Assembly: GCA_947495775.1 (NCBI GenBank) | Contig: CANMAQ010000020.1 | Location: 1-64,000 of the forward strand | DNA: 64,000 bases | Direction of reading: 5' to 3' | DNA from: Jejuia algarum | GTDB lineage: Bacteria; Bacteroidota; Bacteroidia; Flavobacteriales; Flavobacteriaceae | Shown here: in pieces, positions 1-9,395 of the stretch | Position numbering within the stretch: the stretch's first letter is position 1 | Layout of the letters: the number at the start of each line of letters is the position of its first letter | Program-made: the position numbers and the translations under genes | Notes under the pieces: generated by a model | Database searches by the model: none | Told to the model about the DNA's origin: nothing | What the model saw: only the letters and a program-made list of their open reading frames with translations

Positions 1-80
1 TCTAACAAAAAACACACAAAGTATTGTAAACATTAGGGGTGTAAAAATATAAGTAGAAAATCAGCAAGCCCTAAATAACA

Positions 81-124
81 AAAAAATAGACCTTTTAAAC
101 TTAACCAATAGGTTCTATTTTTTT
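81..124. terminator. Bidirectional intrinsic terminator-like hairpin
   Basis: A-rich left arm (AAAAAATAGACCT) pairs with AGGTTCTATTTTTTT across a 16-nt loop with one bulged base. It has a T run on the + side and an A run on the other, so it could stop transcription either way. The gene it serves on the left would lie before the window. Confidence 0.6.
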
Positions 125-179
125 AAATCTAAAATGAAAATCTCATTAAAATTTACAAAAAAATAAAATTACCTTATAG

Positions 180-469
180 AAAATTTTTTATTATTTAAGA
201 CGCTACAAAACGTATTCATTAAAATCAAACGGAGGTTATGTAGCAGGCGGATTTTATCAAAACGCAGATACGTATCTTTCCGAAAGTCATTACGTTGTTA
301 AAAAAGGAAAAACGTTATGGCTTACTAAGATAGGATTAAAAAAAAACATAAAAAACTAGTTCCTGAATGTGAAATACATCAACAATTAAATGGCACAGTC
401 TATAAATTTAAAGATTTGAAAAAAGTGATTGATTTAGGACATAAAATTTGGAAAAAAGACGAATTATAG
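180..469 (+). pseudogene. Frameshifted gene remnant, unknown family
   Basis: Two open stretches in different frames look like one broken gene. The first runs from 180 to a stop at 357-359 and encodes about 59 residues, including the segment GGYVAGGFYQNADTYLSESH. The second is open from 356 to a stop at 467-469 and encodes LVPECEIHQQLNGTVYKFKD and 17 more residues. The switch falls in an A-rich run (about 340-355), where a slipped base is likely. No start codon is seen for the first part, so the 5' end is also missing. I do not recognise the family. It could be a real decayed gene or chance open frames; the protein-like composition of both halves favours decay. Confidence 0.4.
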
Positions 470-605
470 TGCAACAGCCCACATTCATATCTTCAAATTA
501 GAGTAAACGCACAACTACCAACCATAAGCTGTTGCCACTCGCAGACATCTATCTATGTCAAAAACTACACGTTCGCACATTCATAACAACAACGAAACCT
601 ATAAA

Positions 606-636
606 TAAAAAGGCTGTCTTTTCAGATAGCCTTTTT
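606..636 (-). terminator. Terminator of the M43 peptidase gene
   Basis: AAAAAGGCTGTCT pairs with AGATAGCCTTTTT around a TTTC loop, just past the stop of the minus-strand peptidase gene. The symmetric A/T tails make it usable in both directions. A very similar stem follows rpsJ at 55913-55947. Confidence 0.75.
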
Positions 637-664
637 AATATAAAATAATCCCGTAGTGGCGTAT

Positions 665-1711
665 TTATTTAAACGTTGCTCTTGGCCCACCAGGTTCAAA
701 AGTAGATCGCATCCTGTCTTTTTGTCCATTGGTGAACATAAACATACTTTCATCAAATACAGCCTGCATAAAATTCATGACCATATCTCTTGTGTTACAG
801 CTTACTGCATCAGGATACGTGATAGATCCAAGGTAATCAATACTTTGTTTTGGTGTATCGCTTATACCATCACCACCATTACGTTCGCAACCTTTAAAAG
901 AGTTTAAGCCTGTAAGGTGAATTAAATTTAACCAGTGCCCTATTTCATGTGCCGCCGTTCTTCCCTTTCTATATTCTTCAATTGCTGTTCCCTCCGTACC
1001 AAAATGAGTAAGATTTACAAGAACAGCATCGCGTTCAGGGTATGTTATTCGTCCTGAAGGACTTAAAGCTGCACCTGCAAAATCAGGAGAAAAATTACCA
1101 ACATAAATATTTAAATATTTAGTGGGATCACTAATTCTTTTACCTCCTTTTTCTGGTAATGTGATGTCAAAAAGATTATTTCTCCATTGTACAACGTCTG
1201 TTTTGGTTCTTGTAATACGTTCCAATTCAAACCGAATACCAACATCGGCCACTCGGTCTTTATAAACATTTGGCACCTTACTGAGGTCCTCGTTTTCTTT
1301 ATTAAAATCTCTGTTTAAGGCATCGATTTGCGATCTTACCTGGCTCCATTTTATATTTTGCTCTGGTGTATTATATAAGATATGGACTATAACTGGAATG
1401 ACAATCTCTTCATCTGATTTTTTGGCACTTTTTGATGCATATTGTTTTGCCATAGCATCAATGCGCTCTTGTTCTTTTGCTATCTCTGGATATTGCGCCG
1501 CCATTTTAAGGTAATACTCTTGAGTAGCACAATATTTTGCTCTAAATGCGCCTTCATTTATAGCTATTGGTGTATTGGTCTCGTTTAAGTCTTCCTCATT
1601 TTCACAAGATGTCGTGAAAATTAAGGCACTTGCTAAAAAAGTGTAGTAAAAAAAAGTTTTCAATTGATTTAGTTTTAAAGTTTTATGCAAAAATAAAAAA
1701 CATAAGTACAT
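665..1711 (-). CDS. M43 (pappalysin-like) zinc metallopeptidase, lipoprotein
   Basis: Predicted secreted, probably lipid-anchored zinc endopeptidase of 348 residues. The zinc site is HEIGHWLNLIH (H255, E256, H259, H265), the extended HExxHxxNxxH form of metzincins, followed by a Met-turn MNFM near 312-315. This pattern is typical of MEROPS family M43. The N terminus has a hydrophobic segment ending in TTSC (C36), an imperfect but acceptable lipobox for Bacteroidota; an acidic ENEED stretch follows, as in surface-exposed lipoproteins. No T9SS sorting domain is visible at the C terminus. The first ATG gives a rather long leader before the hydrophobic core and no other ATG precedes it, so a non-ATG start nearer residue 13 is possible. 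A terminator follows at 606-636. Substrate unknown. Confidence 0.85.
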   Translation of the reverse strand: MYLCFLFLHKTLKLNQLKTFFYYTFLASALIFTTSCENEEDLNETNTPIAINEGAFRAKYCATQEYYLKMAAQYPEIAKEQERIDAMAKQYASKSAKKSDEEIVIPVIVHILYNTPEQNIKWSQVRSQIDALNRDFNKENEDLSKVPNVYKDRVADVGIRFELERITRTKTDVVQWRNNLFDITLPEKGGKRISDPTKYLNIYVGNFSPDFAGAALSPSGRITYPERDAVLVNLTHFGTEGTAIEEYRKGRTAAHEIGHWLNLIHLTGLNSFKGCERNGGDGISDTPKQSIDYLGSITYPDAVSCNTRDMVMNFMQAVFDESMFMFTNGQKDRMRSTFEPGGPRATFK

Positions 1712-2340
1712 GTATAGTTTTACTTATATTTTATATGTTATTTTAACACAAACGCATAAGTTTTTTTCTTTCAATAAATACATAAAACCTATAAAGCACT
1801 AGCATTCAATAGTATTCATTTACTCTAAAAGCTTTTGTTACATATTTTTCATTAACAATTATTATAGCATTACGAAAGAATTTACCTTAGTTAATATTTA
1901 AAAAACGCTAAACTTATTGGGGGAATAAAGTATATCTTTATGAGGCTCATAAACACTCTAAAAAAATAACACGACGAAACCTTACAAAACATAAATTGTT
2001 TCGGCATGACGCTTCGCACTCTAACAAAGTAAAATAATGATGGTTTAAATAGCGCATACAATTCTGCTTGTAAAGTGCTTTCTAGAAACTAATCACTTAT
2101 AAGAACATAAAACAAATCGTCCTGTTTAAAGCATTATCATTTAATTAGCCCTTTCAAATCTTGGGGTTTGTAGATTCTCGTTTTAGGACGTAGAAGTACG
2201 CTTTGCTAAAACGTGTTTTTGTAATCCCGTATTTAAAATGTGCTTACATAGCACACTTTAACACAAAAACGAATGCGCATAATTTATTGCTGCGTTGGCA
2301 TCTATATACTGCTAAAAAGAAAAAGCTATTTTTAAATATA
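1712..2340. other. 629-bp AT-rich intergenic region
   Basis: No convincing gene was found on either strand between the M43 peptidase and fur-like genes. It should hold the peptidase promoter, but no clean TAnnTTTG element was found. The one structure seen is a nested hairpin at about 2212-2271: an inner stem AAATGTGCT/AGCACACTTT with one bulge and a TACAT loop, and an outer CGTGTTTTTGT/ACAAAAACG arm. It lies downstream of the fur-like gene and has no T tail. Confidence 0.5.
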
Positions 2341-2721
2341 CTAAGAAGAACACTGAGGACACAATCCTGATAACGTAAAATTCATTTCGGTTACTTTGTA
2401 AGCCTCTGGCAATGTATAACTAGGTGCAACACCCTCAAGACAGGTTACAGATTGACATTTTTCGCAGCTAAAATGGATATGATCGTGATCATGTTTTGAA
2501 GTACACGAACGACAGCTTGCATATTTTATCACCCCATCTGTGTTTACAATTTTATGGATTAGCCCTTCATCCAATAGTCTGTACAAAACACGGTAAATCG
2601 TTACCCTATCACAAGTCCCTTCAAGCGTATTTTGAATTTCCCTTTGAGAAAGCGCCATAGGTGAGGCTGCAATCAATTCTTGAATTTCTAGTTTTGCTTT
2701 TGTGGTTCTTGTTTTTTTCAT
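2341..2721 (-). CDS. Fur-family transcriptional repressor (Zur-like?)
   Basis: A 126-residue metalloregulator of the Fur superfamily. The N-terminal winged helix (about 5-70) contains SQREIQNTLE and the recognition segment DRVTIYRVLYRLLDEGLI. The C-terminal half has a histidine cluster HDHDHIHFSCEKC and a terminal CPQC, the two CxxC pairs that form the structural zinc site. At 126 residues it is slightly shorter than E. coli Fur. It is divergent from a MerC-domain gene across an 86-bp gap holding a perfect palindrome (2779-2793) that overlaps the merC promoter, so repression of merC and possibly of itself is likely. The metal sensed cannot be decided from sequence; zinc is a guess from context in flavobacteria. 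Confidence 0.88.
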   Translation of the reverse strand: MKKTRTTKAKLEIQELIAASPMALSQREIQNTLEGTCDRVTIYRVLYRLLDEGLIHKIVNTDGVIKYASCRSCTSKHDHDHIHFSCEKCQSVTCLEGVAPSYTLPEAYKVTEMNFTLSGLCPQCSS

Positions 2722-2749
2722 TTATAACTTAAATTATAACCGCTTAGTA

Positions 2750-2780
2750 TTGCATAGGTAAATATAATGATTATTTTTGC
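2750..2780 (+). promoter_or_regulatory. Promoter of the MerC-domain gene
   Basis: Bacteroidota-type promoter: TTG at 2750-2752, a 20-nt spacer, and TATTTTTG at 2773-2780, an exact match to TAnnTTTG. The start of transcription would be near 2787, about 20 nt before the ATG at 2808. The -7 element overlaps the adjacent palindrome. Confidence 0.65.
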
Positions 2781-2793
2781 AACCTTGTTGCAT
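2779..2793. promoter_or_regulatory. Candidate Fur-family operator, TGCAAC-N3-GTTGCA
   Basis: Perfect 6-3-6 palindrome between the divergent fur-like and merC genes. It covers the end of the merC -7 element and the expected transcription start, a position where a bound repressor would block RNA polymerase. Assignment to the Fur-like protein is inferred from position. Confidence 0.6.
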
Positions 2794-2807
2794 TAATAGC
2801 ATTTATA

Positions 2808-3206
2808 ATGAATATAACGACTTTAAAAACAGATACCATTGGAATTTTAGCAAGTACATTATGTATGATACATTGCCTTGCTACTCCTTTTTTGTTTTTA
2901 GCGAAATCCTGTTCTGCTACCTGCTGTACAACATCTCCAAATTGGTGGAGTTCGTTAGATTTTATATTTCTATTCGTGTCGTTTTTAGCAGTCTACCAAT
3001 CTGTTAAAAACAGTTCTAAAACATGGTTAAAATATGCCATGTGGGGATCTTGGAGTGCTTTATTACTTATAGTGCTCAACGAAAAAACACAGCTACTTCC
3101 TCTTTTCGATGCTATTATTTATATCCCTTCTGTCGCCCTTGCAGCACTGCATTTTTACAGCTTAAAATACTGTCAATGTAAAACGGCATCTTGCTGTACA
3201 CAATAA
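2808..3206 (+). CDS. MerC-domain membrane protein
   Basis: A 132-residue inner-membrane protein of the MerC family with four predicted hydrophobic segments (about 9-30, 46-63, 72-88 and 97-115). The first carries the cysteine/histidine motif CMIHC (C19, H22, C23), followed by C35 and CC39-40 in the first loop. A terminal cluster CQCKTASCCTQ gives further thiol ligands. MerC proteins move mercuric ion in mer operons, but there are no other mer genes here. In Bacteroidota such proteins commonly sit beside a Fur-family regulator, suggesting metal uptake or homeostasis under its control. ATG at 2808 was chosen because the promoter and operator lie just upstream. The ion transported is not known. 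Confidence 0.82.
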   Translation: MNITTLKTDTIGILASTLCMIHCLATPFLFLAKSCSATCCTTSPNWWSSLDFIFLFVSFLAVYQSVKNSSKTWLKYAMWGSWSALLLIVLNEKTQLLPLFDAIIYIPSVALAALHFYSLKYCQCKTASCCTQ

Positions 3207-3378
3207 ATGTGTAAAATAGAGTGCGCTCTAACAAGGTATTTCAGTAAATTTCATGTAGAATGTAGGACAGCTCAAAAAAGTTAGAACTCCCCTTCTCCAA
3301 CTTTAAAAAGAACAATTTCAATAGTTTTTGTTTAATTTTAAAGCGCGATATAATACTAAAATATATCCTCCTTAGCTT

Positions 3379-4668
3379 ATGAAATATTTGTATACCATTA
3401 TAATAGGGCTTACCTGTTTCCTGCCACACTGTAATGCTCAAGCCAATTGGCAAACATTATCGGGTATTTTAGACAATACCAGCAACCAACGTTTTGATGA
3501 TGTATTCTTTTTAAACGCAACGACAGGATGGGCCGTAAATGGCTTTTTTGCCGCTGTATACAAAACAACAGACGGTGGTACAACATGGACGGAGCAACTT
3601 AATGAAGCCGATCTTGAAGGTGATTTTTACTTTAGAACGCTTACTTTTTTAAATGAAACTACTGGATTCTTAGGCACATTAAACGGCACATTTTTTAAAA
3701 CAGAGGATGGTGGTACCACATGGACAGAAGTTACAAATATAAGCCCTAATCCACCTGCCATTTGTGGATTAAACACCGTTGGAGATGCCACCATTTATGG
3801 TTGCGGTGCTTTTTTTACACCTGCACATATTATAAAATCTACAGATAGTGGTGCTACTTGGGAATTTATAGATATGACTGCCTTTGCCAACGCGCTTGTT
3901 GATGTTTATTTTCTAACAGAAACGACCGGTTTTGTTTCTGGTAGAAGTACCACTGGTGCTACCATTTTAAAGACAACTGATGGCGGTAGTACATGGAACG
4001 AAATATACAATTCTAATATTCCAGGGGAATATGTATGGAAACTTCAACTATTAGGTGGCGCTACACCTAACGTGATATTTGGTGCTGTAACAGCTGTAGC
4101 GCCAAATCTAGGGAAATTGATCTCTTCTATGGATGGAGGCCTCTCCTTTTCCACTTTCGATGCCCCTGAAACCGACATCCAAGCCGTTGGATTTGTAAGT
4201 CCTACTAGAGGTTGGATGGGAGGACATACCACTGGATTTTACGAAACAACTAACGGTGGTGCAACGTGGACTGATAGTGGCATTGGAAGCAATTTAAATC
4301 GCATCTTCGTGCTTAGCCCTACATTAGCCTATGGTTGTGGCACTTCGGTTTATAAATTTTCAGATTCCAATACTCTAAATACAGCAACGCCAACTATTCC
4401 AGCAGAAGCCCCCACAAGCATAGCCTTTAAACAAAACCCTGTAGCTTCTAACTTAGAGTTCTCCATAACCTATCAAGCCAGTGAAAACATGCTTATAGAA
4501 CTTTATGACGCTAAAGGCAGATTCCTTCAAACACTAAATAGGTCTATCATAAATGGGCGAACAACTAAAGCCTACACCTACCCTGTTCATCACTTAAGTT
4601 CGGGTACCTATTTCGTGAATTTTCATTATAATAATGGTAGAAGAACTTTTAAGTTTGTAAAACGCTAA
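3379..4668 (+). CDS. Secreted BNR/YCF48-repeat protein with T9SS sorting domain
   Basis: A 429-residue exported protein. It has an N-terminal signal peptide (about 1-20, ending near CNAQA), then at least six beta-propeller-type repeats such as KTTDGGTTWTE, KTEDGGTTWTE, KSTDSGATWE, KTTDGGSTWNE, SSMDGGLSFS and ETTNGGATWT. The last 75 residues form a T9SS C-terminal sorting domain (IELYDAKGRFLQ, LSSGTYFVNF, ending FKFVKR). These repeats are the Asp-box/YCF48 (HCF136-like) kind, which build a propeller. In flavobacteria they occur in surface proteins of mostly unknown ligand, and a photosystem role does not apply. It converges on the large metallopeptidase gene and shares the terminator at 4691-4730. 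Confidence 0.85.
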   Translation: MKYLYTIIIGLTCFLPHCNAQANWQTLSGILDNTSNQRFDDVFFLNATTGWAVNGFFAAVYKTTDGGTTWTEQLNEADLEGDFYFRTLTFLNETTGFLGTLNGTFFKTEDGGTTWTEVTNISPNPPAICGLNTVGDATIYGCGAFFTPAHIIKSTDSGATWEFIDMTAFANALVDVYFLTETTGFVSGRSTTGATILKTTDGGSTWNEIYNSNIPGEYVWKLQLLGGATPNVIFGAVTAVAPNLGKLISSMDGGLSFSTFDAPETDIQAVGFVSPTRGWMGGHTTGFYETTNGGATWTDSGIGSNLNRIFVLSPTLAYGCGTSVYKFSDSNTLNTATPTIPAEAPTSIAFKQNPVASNLEFSITYQASENMLIELYDAKGRFLQTLNRSIINGRTTKAYTYPVHHLSSGTYFVNFHYNNGRRTFKFVKR

Positions 4669-4690
4669 AGATTACGCATACCTTAGTTGC

Positions 4691-4730
4691 AAAAAAGGCG
4701 AGCTCTTAGTTAAAGAGCTCGCCTTTTTTA
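4691..4730. terminator. Bidirectional terminator between convergent genes
   Basis: AAAAAAGGCGAGCTCTT pairs with AAGAGCTCGCCTTTTTT around a short loop, a strong symmetrical stem. It lies between the stop of the BNR protein (4668) and the stop of the metallopeptidase (4742) and serves both. Confidence 0.9.
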
Positions 4731-4741
4731 AATCTAAAATC

Positions 4742-7700
4742 TTAGTCTATCACTATACGTTTGGTATAAGATTGCCCGTCTATACGAACCTTCACAAAAT
4801 ACACGCCTGAATTTACTTTTTTAAGCGTTACATCCATTTTTTGTGTTCCAACCGTTTGGACATCTCTATAAATTAACCGTCCAGAAACATCATAGACCTC
4901 AACAAGATCACTACGACTGCCTGTAGTATTATGTATTGTAAATGTCCCTGAATTAAGTACAGGATACACTATAAACCCATTATCTGTAGTCGTAATATCT
5001 GTTAAAGAAAGTGCATTATCTACCACCAAAGACACATTATCTACTAACGCTTTAGCTGGCCCTGTAGACCTTTCTGGTATAAAAGCCTCTATTTGAAGCA
5101 CTATTGTTTCTCCTGCATAATGAACTAAGTTGCCTAGAATATCATGAGTTATAGTCTTATTTATACGATCTACAGGATTAAGTATTCCAAAGCGAAACGT
5201 TTCTACTTCAAACAGCATATCCCCCTCCGAATTCGTAAATTTTACTGAAAACTCACGTTCTAGTCTGGGGTTATTAAATGTCATGCTATAGTTCACCAAA
5301 ACATCTAAAGACAACAACGCCTGTTCTGCGCTACCAATAGTTGCGGGTACTGTAATATTCTGACTAATACGATATCGCGTATCCGCTATATTACTATCAA
5401 AAGACGTGAAAGCAGCGAAATTACCTTGTGTTGGTGCAATATTATCTACAATTGTGCAAACATTCTCAGAACTCTCTAAAACTTCAAAATTACTTGTACA
5501 CCCCGAGAATTGTTCCAAACCATCTAAAATCCAACCAGACAGATCACCACACTCAAAACTCCCATTTATAATAAGATTTTCTGGTGTTGAAGCTAAACCA
5601 GTACAAAGCGTACTTACATTTAAAGGCCCAATTACCCTACTGGTCCTACCATCATCACAGTTCGTGCTGATGTAAAAATCGTATGTAAAGCCACTTACTA
5701 AATTCTCGATACGTTGAGACGTTGCTGCCGTATTTATTTCAACACCCGTTCCAAGAATAAACCCTTCTAATCCATATTCAATACTCACATCTGCTAAAGA
5801 CTCTGAACTTGGAACATTCCATGATAAATTCACAGCATTAGAAGTCACCTCTATAGCTCTAAAGTCTTCTGGAGTTAAACAGTTTAGATTGGATTCACAA
5901 ACAACAGAAGCCTCCCACCCAGAAGCTACTACACTAAAATCTGAGGTAAATACAAACGTAAGTGCGCCACTATTGGCTGTCGACACTAAAGTGCCTGGAT
6001 TAGTTATAAATCGTCCTATTATTGGTGCTTCAACAGATGCCCCATCGTATACCGTTAAAGCATCGCAACAAGATTCAATATCAAAACTATTAAAAGTAAC
6101 TGTAACGCTTTCCCCGGGCTGGTTAGGAGCAATAACCGTAGTTCTATTTTCATTATTAGAATAATTACCTGAAGCACCTCCTGAATCATAAAACCGGTCG
6201 CCATTACAAAAATCACTAGTTGTTTTAAAGGTAAAAGGTCCTACATTAGCACCTTCTAGTGTCCCACAATTCCCGCTAACATAAAAATCGTATGCCGTTC
6301 CTGATTCTAAATTTAATGCCGTAAAAGCACTTTCATTCACAATCTGCGATACACCATTACCTAGCGTAAATCCACGTTCGCCATACTCAATAGTCCATGA
6401 ATCAGGAAATAAGAGATCTGTCCAAGCCACCTCTAATGAATTTACCAAAGTACGTTCTGCATTAAAATTTACTGGAGAACTACAAAATGTTGAAAAGGTA
6501 TAAGTTTCAGAATCATTTATAAGCGCACAAGGATTCGTACCCCTGATACGCCAAAAATAAACCGTTCCACTATTTAAGCCTAAAACCTCATAACTTGTAT
6601 TAAGTGTAGTAACGTTTTCTACTATAGTGTTTGCTGCAAAAGAAGGATCGGTTGCGATTTGTAACTCATATAAATTTATAGTTGTAGCTGCTTGCCAATT
6701 AAAAGTAATATTTGTAGACTGGTCTTTAGCATTGTTTAGTGGCGTATTTAAATGAATAGGACTTATTGTTTCATCAAAAATCGTAAAACTGAGCTCTACT
6801 TCTTTTTCTATACCCGTCGTACTATTACCTACAAGACTAAATATATACGCACCTGTTTCAAACCCTGCTATCCCTGATAGGGTTACCGTAAAAGGGGTCC
6901 CATCTGTTTGTATTCCTGAAAAGCGCATTGGCGAAATTTGTGCCTCTACCCCTTCTGGCAAGTCAGTCACCGAAAGATCAACCTGTTCTTGAAATTCTAA
7001 AAAAGTTCTATAGTTTATATCAAAAACAATTTCTGAAGTTGTATCACACACTTCTATATGAGGCTGGTTAGACGTAATGTTAAATTCAGATTTTTCAATT
7101 GTAAAACGCGTTTCGTTAACTGCGAAATACACATTATCTACGGCTTTTACTAAGAGCCTTGCATTTGCTGTTGCTTCTACATCTATTAATTGGAACGTCG
7201 CTTCACCATCATTCTCTGTGGTTACAAGCGACGTAGGAAATGTAAGTCCACCATCAGTAGACAATAGCACTTCTACTTGGACTGTATTAATGGGAGAGGC
7301 ATTAGTTCCAGCAACATCCCAAGTTACTGTAACATTTTCGCCAACAGTCCAAACTAATGTGTTATCGCGTTGCGATGTAACCACAAATGGACCTGCTTCT
7401 TCAACAACATCTACCCGTACTTCATCTGAAACTGTTTGTCCACCATCTATACCGTTATCCCTAACAGTCATTACAAAATCTAAAGCACGAGACACAGAAG
7501 GCAAGACCTCCCATGTTGGGCTAAGGTTATTGGCAACGACAGCCTCTAAATTGGGAAAATAGCGTTTGGCACTTAATACAGGAGGAAAAGATCGAAACAT
7601 AGGCCCTACAGTACGTGTAGGCACTGGAGTGTTTGCGTTTTGTGGATCCCCGCTATTATTCTGTTCCCAACAATACGTTAATGTATTATTATCTGGATCT

Positions 7701-9040
7701 GTAGCATGACCTTCTAATACAAAAGCTGTACGTATAGGAATCACATAATCTTCACCTTGGTCTACCAATGGTGCTGTATTTCCAGTAGGTATTACTGTGG
7801 CACAACTGGAATTATTAATGGTCCATACCGCAATATCTCGTATGCTTGTATAATTAAAATAAGCGTCGGGATCTTCTTGTACATTTGGGGGACAAATTCC
7901 AGCATAACTCATAATGGTACTACCACTACCTGGCTCTACTTCACTGCCATTTCTACCGCTACGACAATTACGACTACTTTGGGTATGGTAGGCCCCAAAT
8001 TGATGTCCAAATTCATGTGCTGCTATTAAATTCATTCCATCTAAATCGGGACTTCTATGTACCGTGTATGCTTGTCCTTTAGCACCATTAGTACAAACAC
8101 AAGCGATACATCCCGCATTTCCATAAACACTATTCCCATCTTTATGGAACAAATGGCCTACATCATAATCCGATTCTTCCAAGTTACTAGACAACGTATT
8201 TACAAGTTCGTCTCTTAAAACTCTTCCTGCCGAATAAGGATCTGAACTGGGATTTAAAAAAATTAACGCATCTGTTGTATCTATCAATTGCATTGTAACT
8301 CCCAAATCACGTTCAAAAATACCATTAAGGCGATTCACAGAGTTTACCATAGCTTGCAATACTTTGGCCTTACGGGCATTGTCGTTAGGCTCTGTACCAT
8401 CTAAAAACACCTGTGCATAATCCCCACTTACAGAAAGTGCTAGTCTGTAACGTCTTAAACTGCCGTCATCCACATTTCTATTAAAAAGTCCAAATTGGGT
8501 CGTCGCATAATCTCCATAAGCTGTATCGTTTTCTGTCTCACAATCAAAAGGAGCATATTCGGCTGTTGAAAACGCATACAAAGAGGGTGTCATCGGACGT
8601 ATTTGCACATTTTCACGAGCTGTATGTAGCAAAAAACCATAAAACCCTTCGGTGGTTGAATATGTGAATCGAAGCGTTTGCCCCGAACCATCTATGGCAA
8701 CCCCTTTATAACTTTTAATAGTAGAGAATTTTTGAGCTAGATAAGGGGATAGCACTTCAGTCTCTTTTATCAAAAACTTACGCCCGTTAGGATGGATTTT
8801 ACTTGGAACTTCTAAAACCGCTGTATGGCGAACTGTCACACGACTAAGTAGCGTTTCTAAAGCTTTAGTATTTAAACTGTAAGCTACAGCTTCCACATCG
8901 TTATTACTTACTAATTGTGTGGTCTGTATTTCAGAAATATGCCACAACGCATCTTGGGCTTTAACCTTTAAAGTACCTATAGTACTCAAGCAAAAAAATA
9001 GAATAACTGATTTAAGAAAAAGTGTAATTTTTAGCGGCAT
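4742..9040 (-). CDS. Large reprolysin-type metallopeptidase, T9SS substrate
   Basis: A 1432-residue secreted multidomain protease. It has a signal peptide (about 1-29, ending VKAQ) and a prodomain-like region to about 190. The metzincin domain carries HEFGHQFGAYH (zinc ligands H342, H346, H352), followed by a Met-turn in IMSYAG. Downstream come a PKD/cadherin-like segment near 425-550, an Ig-like region, two FnIII-type modules, a CUB-like domain near 960-1060 (SCCDALTVYDGA), another FnIII module, and a carbohydrate-binding-like module starting INGSFECGDLSGW. The C-terminal about 80 residues are a T9SS sorting domain (VEVYDVSGRLIYRD, SGVYFVKV). It resembles the flavobacterial reprolysin-family proteins (M12B-like clan). 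It probably degrades extracellular proteins at the cell surface; the adhesive modules suggest binding to polymers or host material. Domain boundaries are approximate. Confidence 0.88.
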   Translation of the reverse strand: MPLKITLFLKSVILFFCLSTIGTLKVKAQDALWHISEIQTTQLVSNNDVEAVAYSLNTKALETLLSRVTVRHTAVLEVPSKIHPNGRKFLIKETEVLSPYLAQKFSTIKSYKGVAIDGSGQTLRFTYSTTEGFYGFLLHTARENVQIRPMTPSLYAFSTAEYAPFDCETENDTAYGDYATTQFGLFNRNVDDGSLRRYRLALSVSGDYAQVFLDGTEPNDNARKAKVLQAMVNSVNRLNGIFERDLGVTMQLIDTTDALIFLNPSSDPYSAGRVLRDELVNTLSSNLEESDYDVGHLFHKDGNSVYGNAGCIACVCTNGAKGQAYTVHRSPDLDGMNLIAAHEFGHQFGAYHTQSSRNCRSGRNGSEVEPGSGSTIMSYAGICPPNVQEDPDAYFNYTSIRDIAVWTINNSSCATVIPTGNTAPLVDQGEDYVIPIRTAFVLEGHATDPDNNTLTYCWEQNNSGDPQNANTPVPTRTVGPMFRSFPPVLSAKRYFPNLEAVVANNLSPTWEVLPSVSRALDFVMTVRDNGIDGGQTVSDEVRVDVVEEAGPFVVTSQRDNTLVWTVGENVTVTWDVAGTNASPINTVQVEVLLSTDGGLTFPTSLVTTENDGEATFQLIDVEATANARLLVKAVDNVYFAVNETRFTIEKSEFNITSNQPHIEVCDTTSEIVFDINYRTFLEFQEQVDLSVTDLPEGVEAQISPMRFSGIQTDGTPFTVTLSGIAGFETGAYIFSLVGNSTTGIEKEVELSFTIFDETISPIHLNTPLNNAKDQSTNITFNWQAATTINLYELQIATDPSFAANTIVENVTTLNTSYEVLGLNSGTVYFWRIRGTNPCALINDSETYTFSTFCSSPVNFNAERTLVNSLEVAWTDLLFPDSWTIEYGERGFTLGNGVSQIVNESAFTALNLESGTAYDFYVSGNCGTLEGANVGPFTFKTTSDFCNGDRFYDSGGASGNYSNNENRTTVIAPNQPGESVTVTFNSFDIESCCDALTVYDGASVEAPIIGRFITNPGTLVSTANSGALTFVFTSDFSVVASGWEASVVCESNLNCLTPEDFRAIEVTSNAVNLSWNVPSSESLADVSIEYGLEGFILGTGVEINTAATSQRIENLVSGFTYDFYISTNCDDGRTSRVIGPLNVSTLCTGLASTPENLIINGSFECGDLSGWILDGLEQFSGCTSNFEVLESSENVCTIVDNIAPTQGNFAAFTSFDSNIADTRYRISQNITVPATIGSAEQALLSLDVLVNYSMTFNNPRLEREFSVKFTNSEGDMLFEVETFRFGILNPVDRINKTITHDILGNLVHYAGETIVLQIEAFIPERSTGPAKALVDNVSLVVDNALSLTDITTTDNGFIVYPVLNSGTFTIHNTTGSRSDLVEVYDVSGRLIYRDVQTVGTQKMDVTLKKVNSGVYFVKVRIDGQSYTKRIVID

Positions 9041-9395
9041 AATTTAAAATGTATATGTAACAATTTAATATTGATTTTCTTTACAACAAAACAGGAGTTA
9101 CAATAAACAGCTGTTTGAGAGGTTGTTTTGAGAGAAAAAACATATTAAGGATTTTAGTGCAATAAAACTAATAATCCTCCATAAATATGATCTTCATTTC
9201 TCTTCATATGAGATAAAACACTAAAAGAGATGTTCTAAATCCATAAATTAAAGTGCTCTAAGATGCCTATACGTAATAGAATTTAACAAAATGTTACACC
9301 ATATTTAAACTTTAACAGTGTTATTTGTTTTTTATTAAAACTTTAAGAGTTTTCTCTAGTAACTTTAGAGCATTAAAAACATCTAAAAATCTCTT
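9041..9395. other. 355-bp divergent promoter region
   Basis: The region lies between the divergent metallopeptidase and DUF2911 genes, and no coding sequence was seen. A TAACTTTA element at 9359-9366 is a near match to TAnnTTTG and would place a start about 20 nt before the DUF2911 ATG. No comparable element is clear on the minus strand. Confidence 0.35.

Noticed and set aside
471..535. GCAACAGC/GCTGTTGC inverted repeat, considered as an integron-type or IS end
   Set aside because: Only 8 bp, no target duplication, no transposase or further arm conservation.
3241..3453. Minus-strand frame of 70 codons
   Set aside because: It overlaps the signal peptide region of the BNR-repeat protein antisense and has no start context or domain.
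7077..7562. Plus-strand frame of 161 codons inside the large metallopeptidase
   Set aside because: Ser/Thr/Val-rich antisense shadow of the coding strand; no promoter or family.
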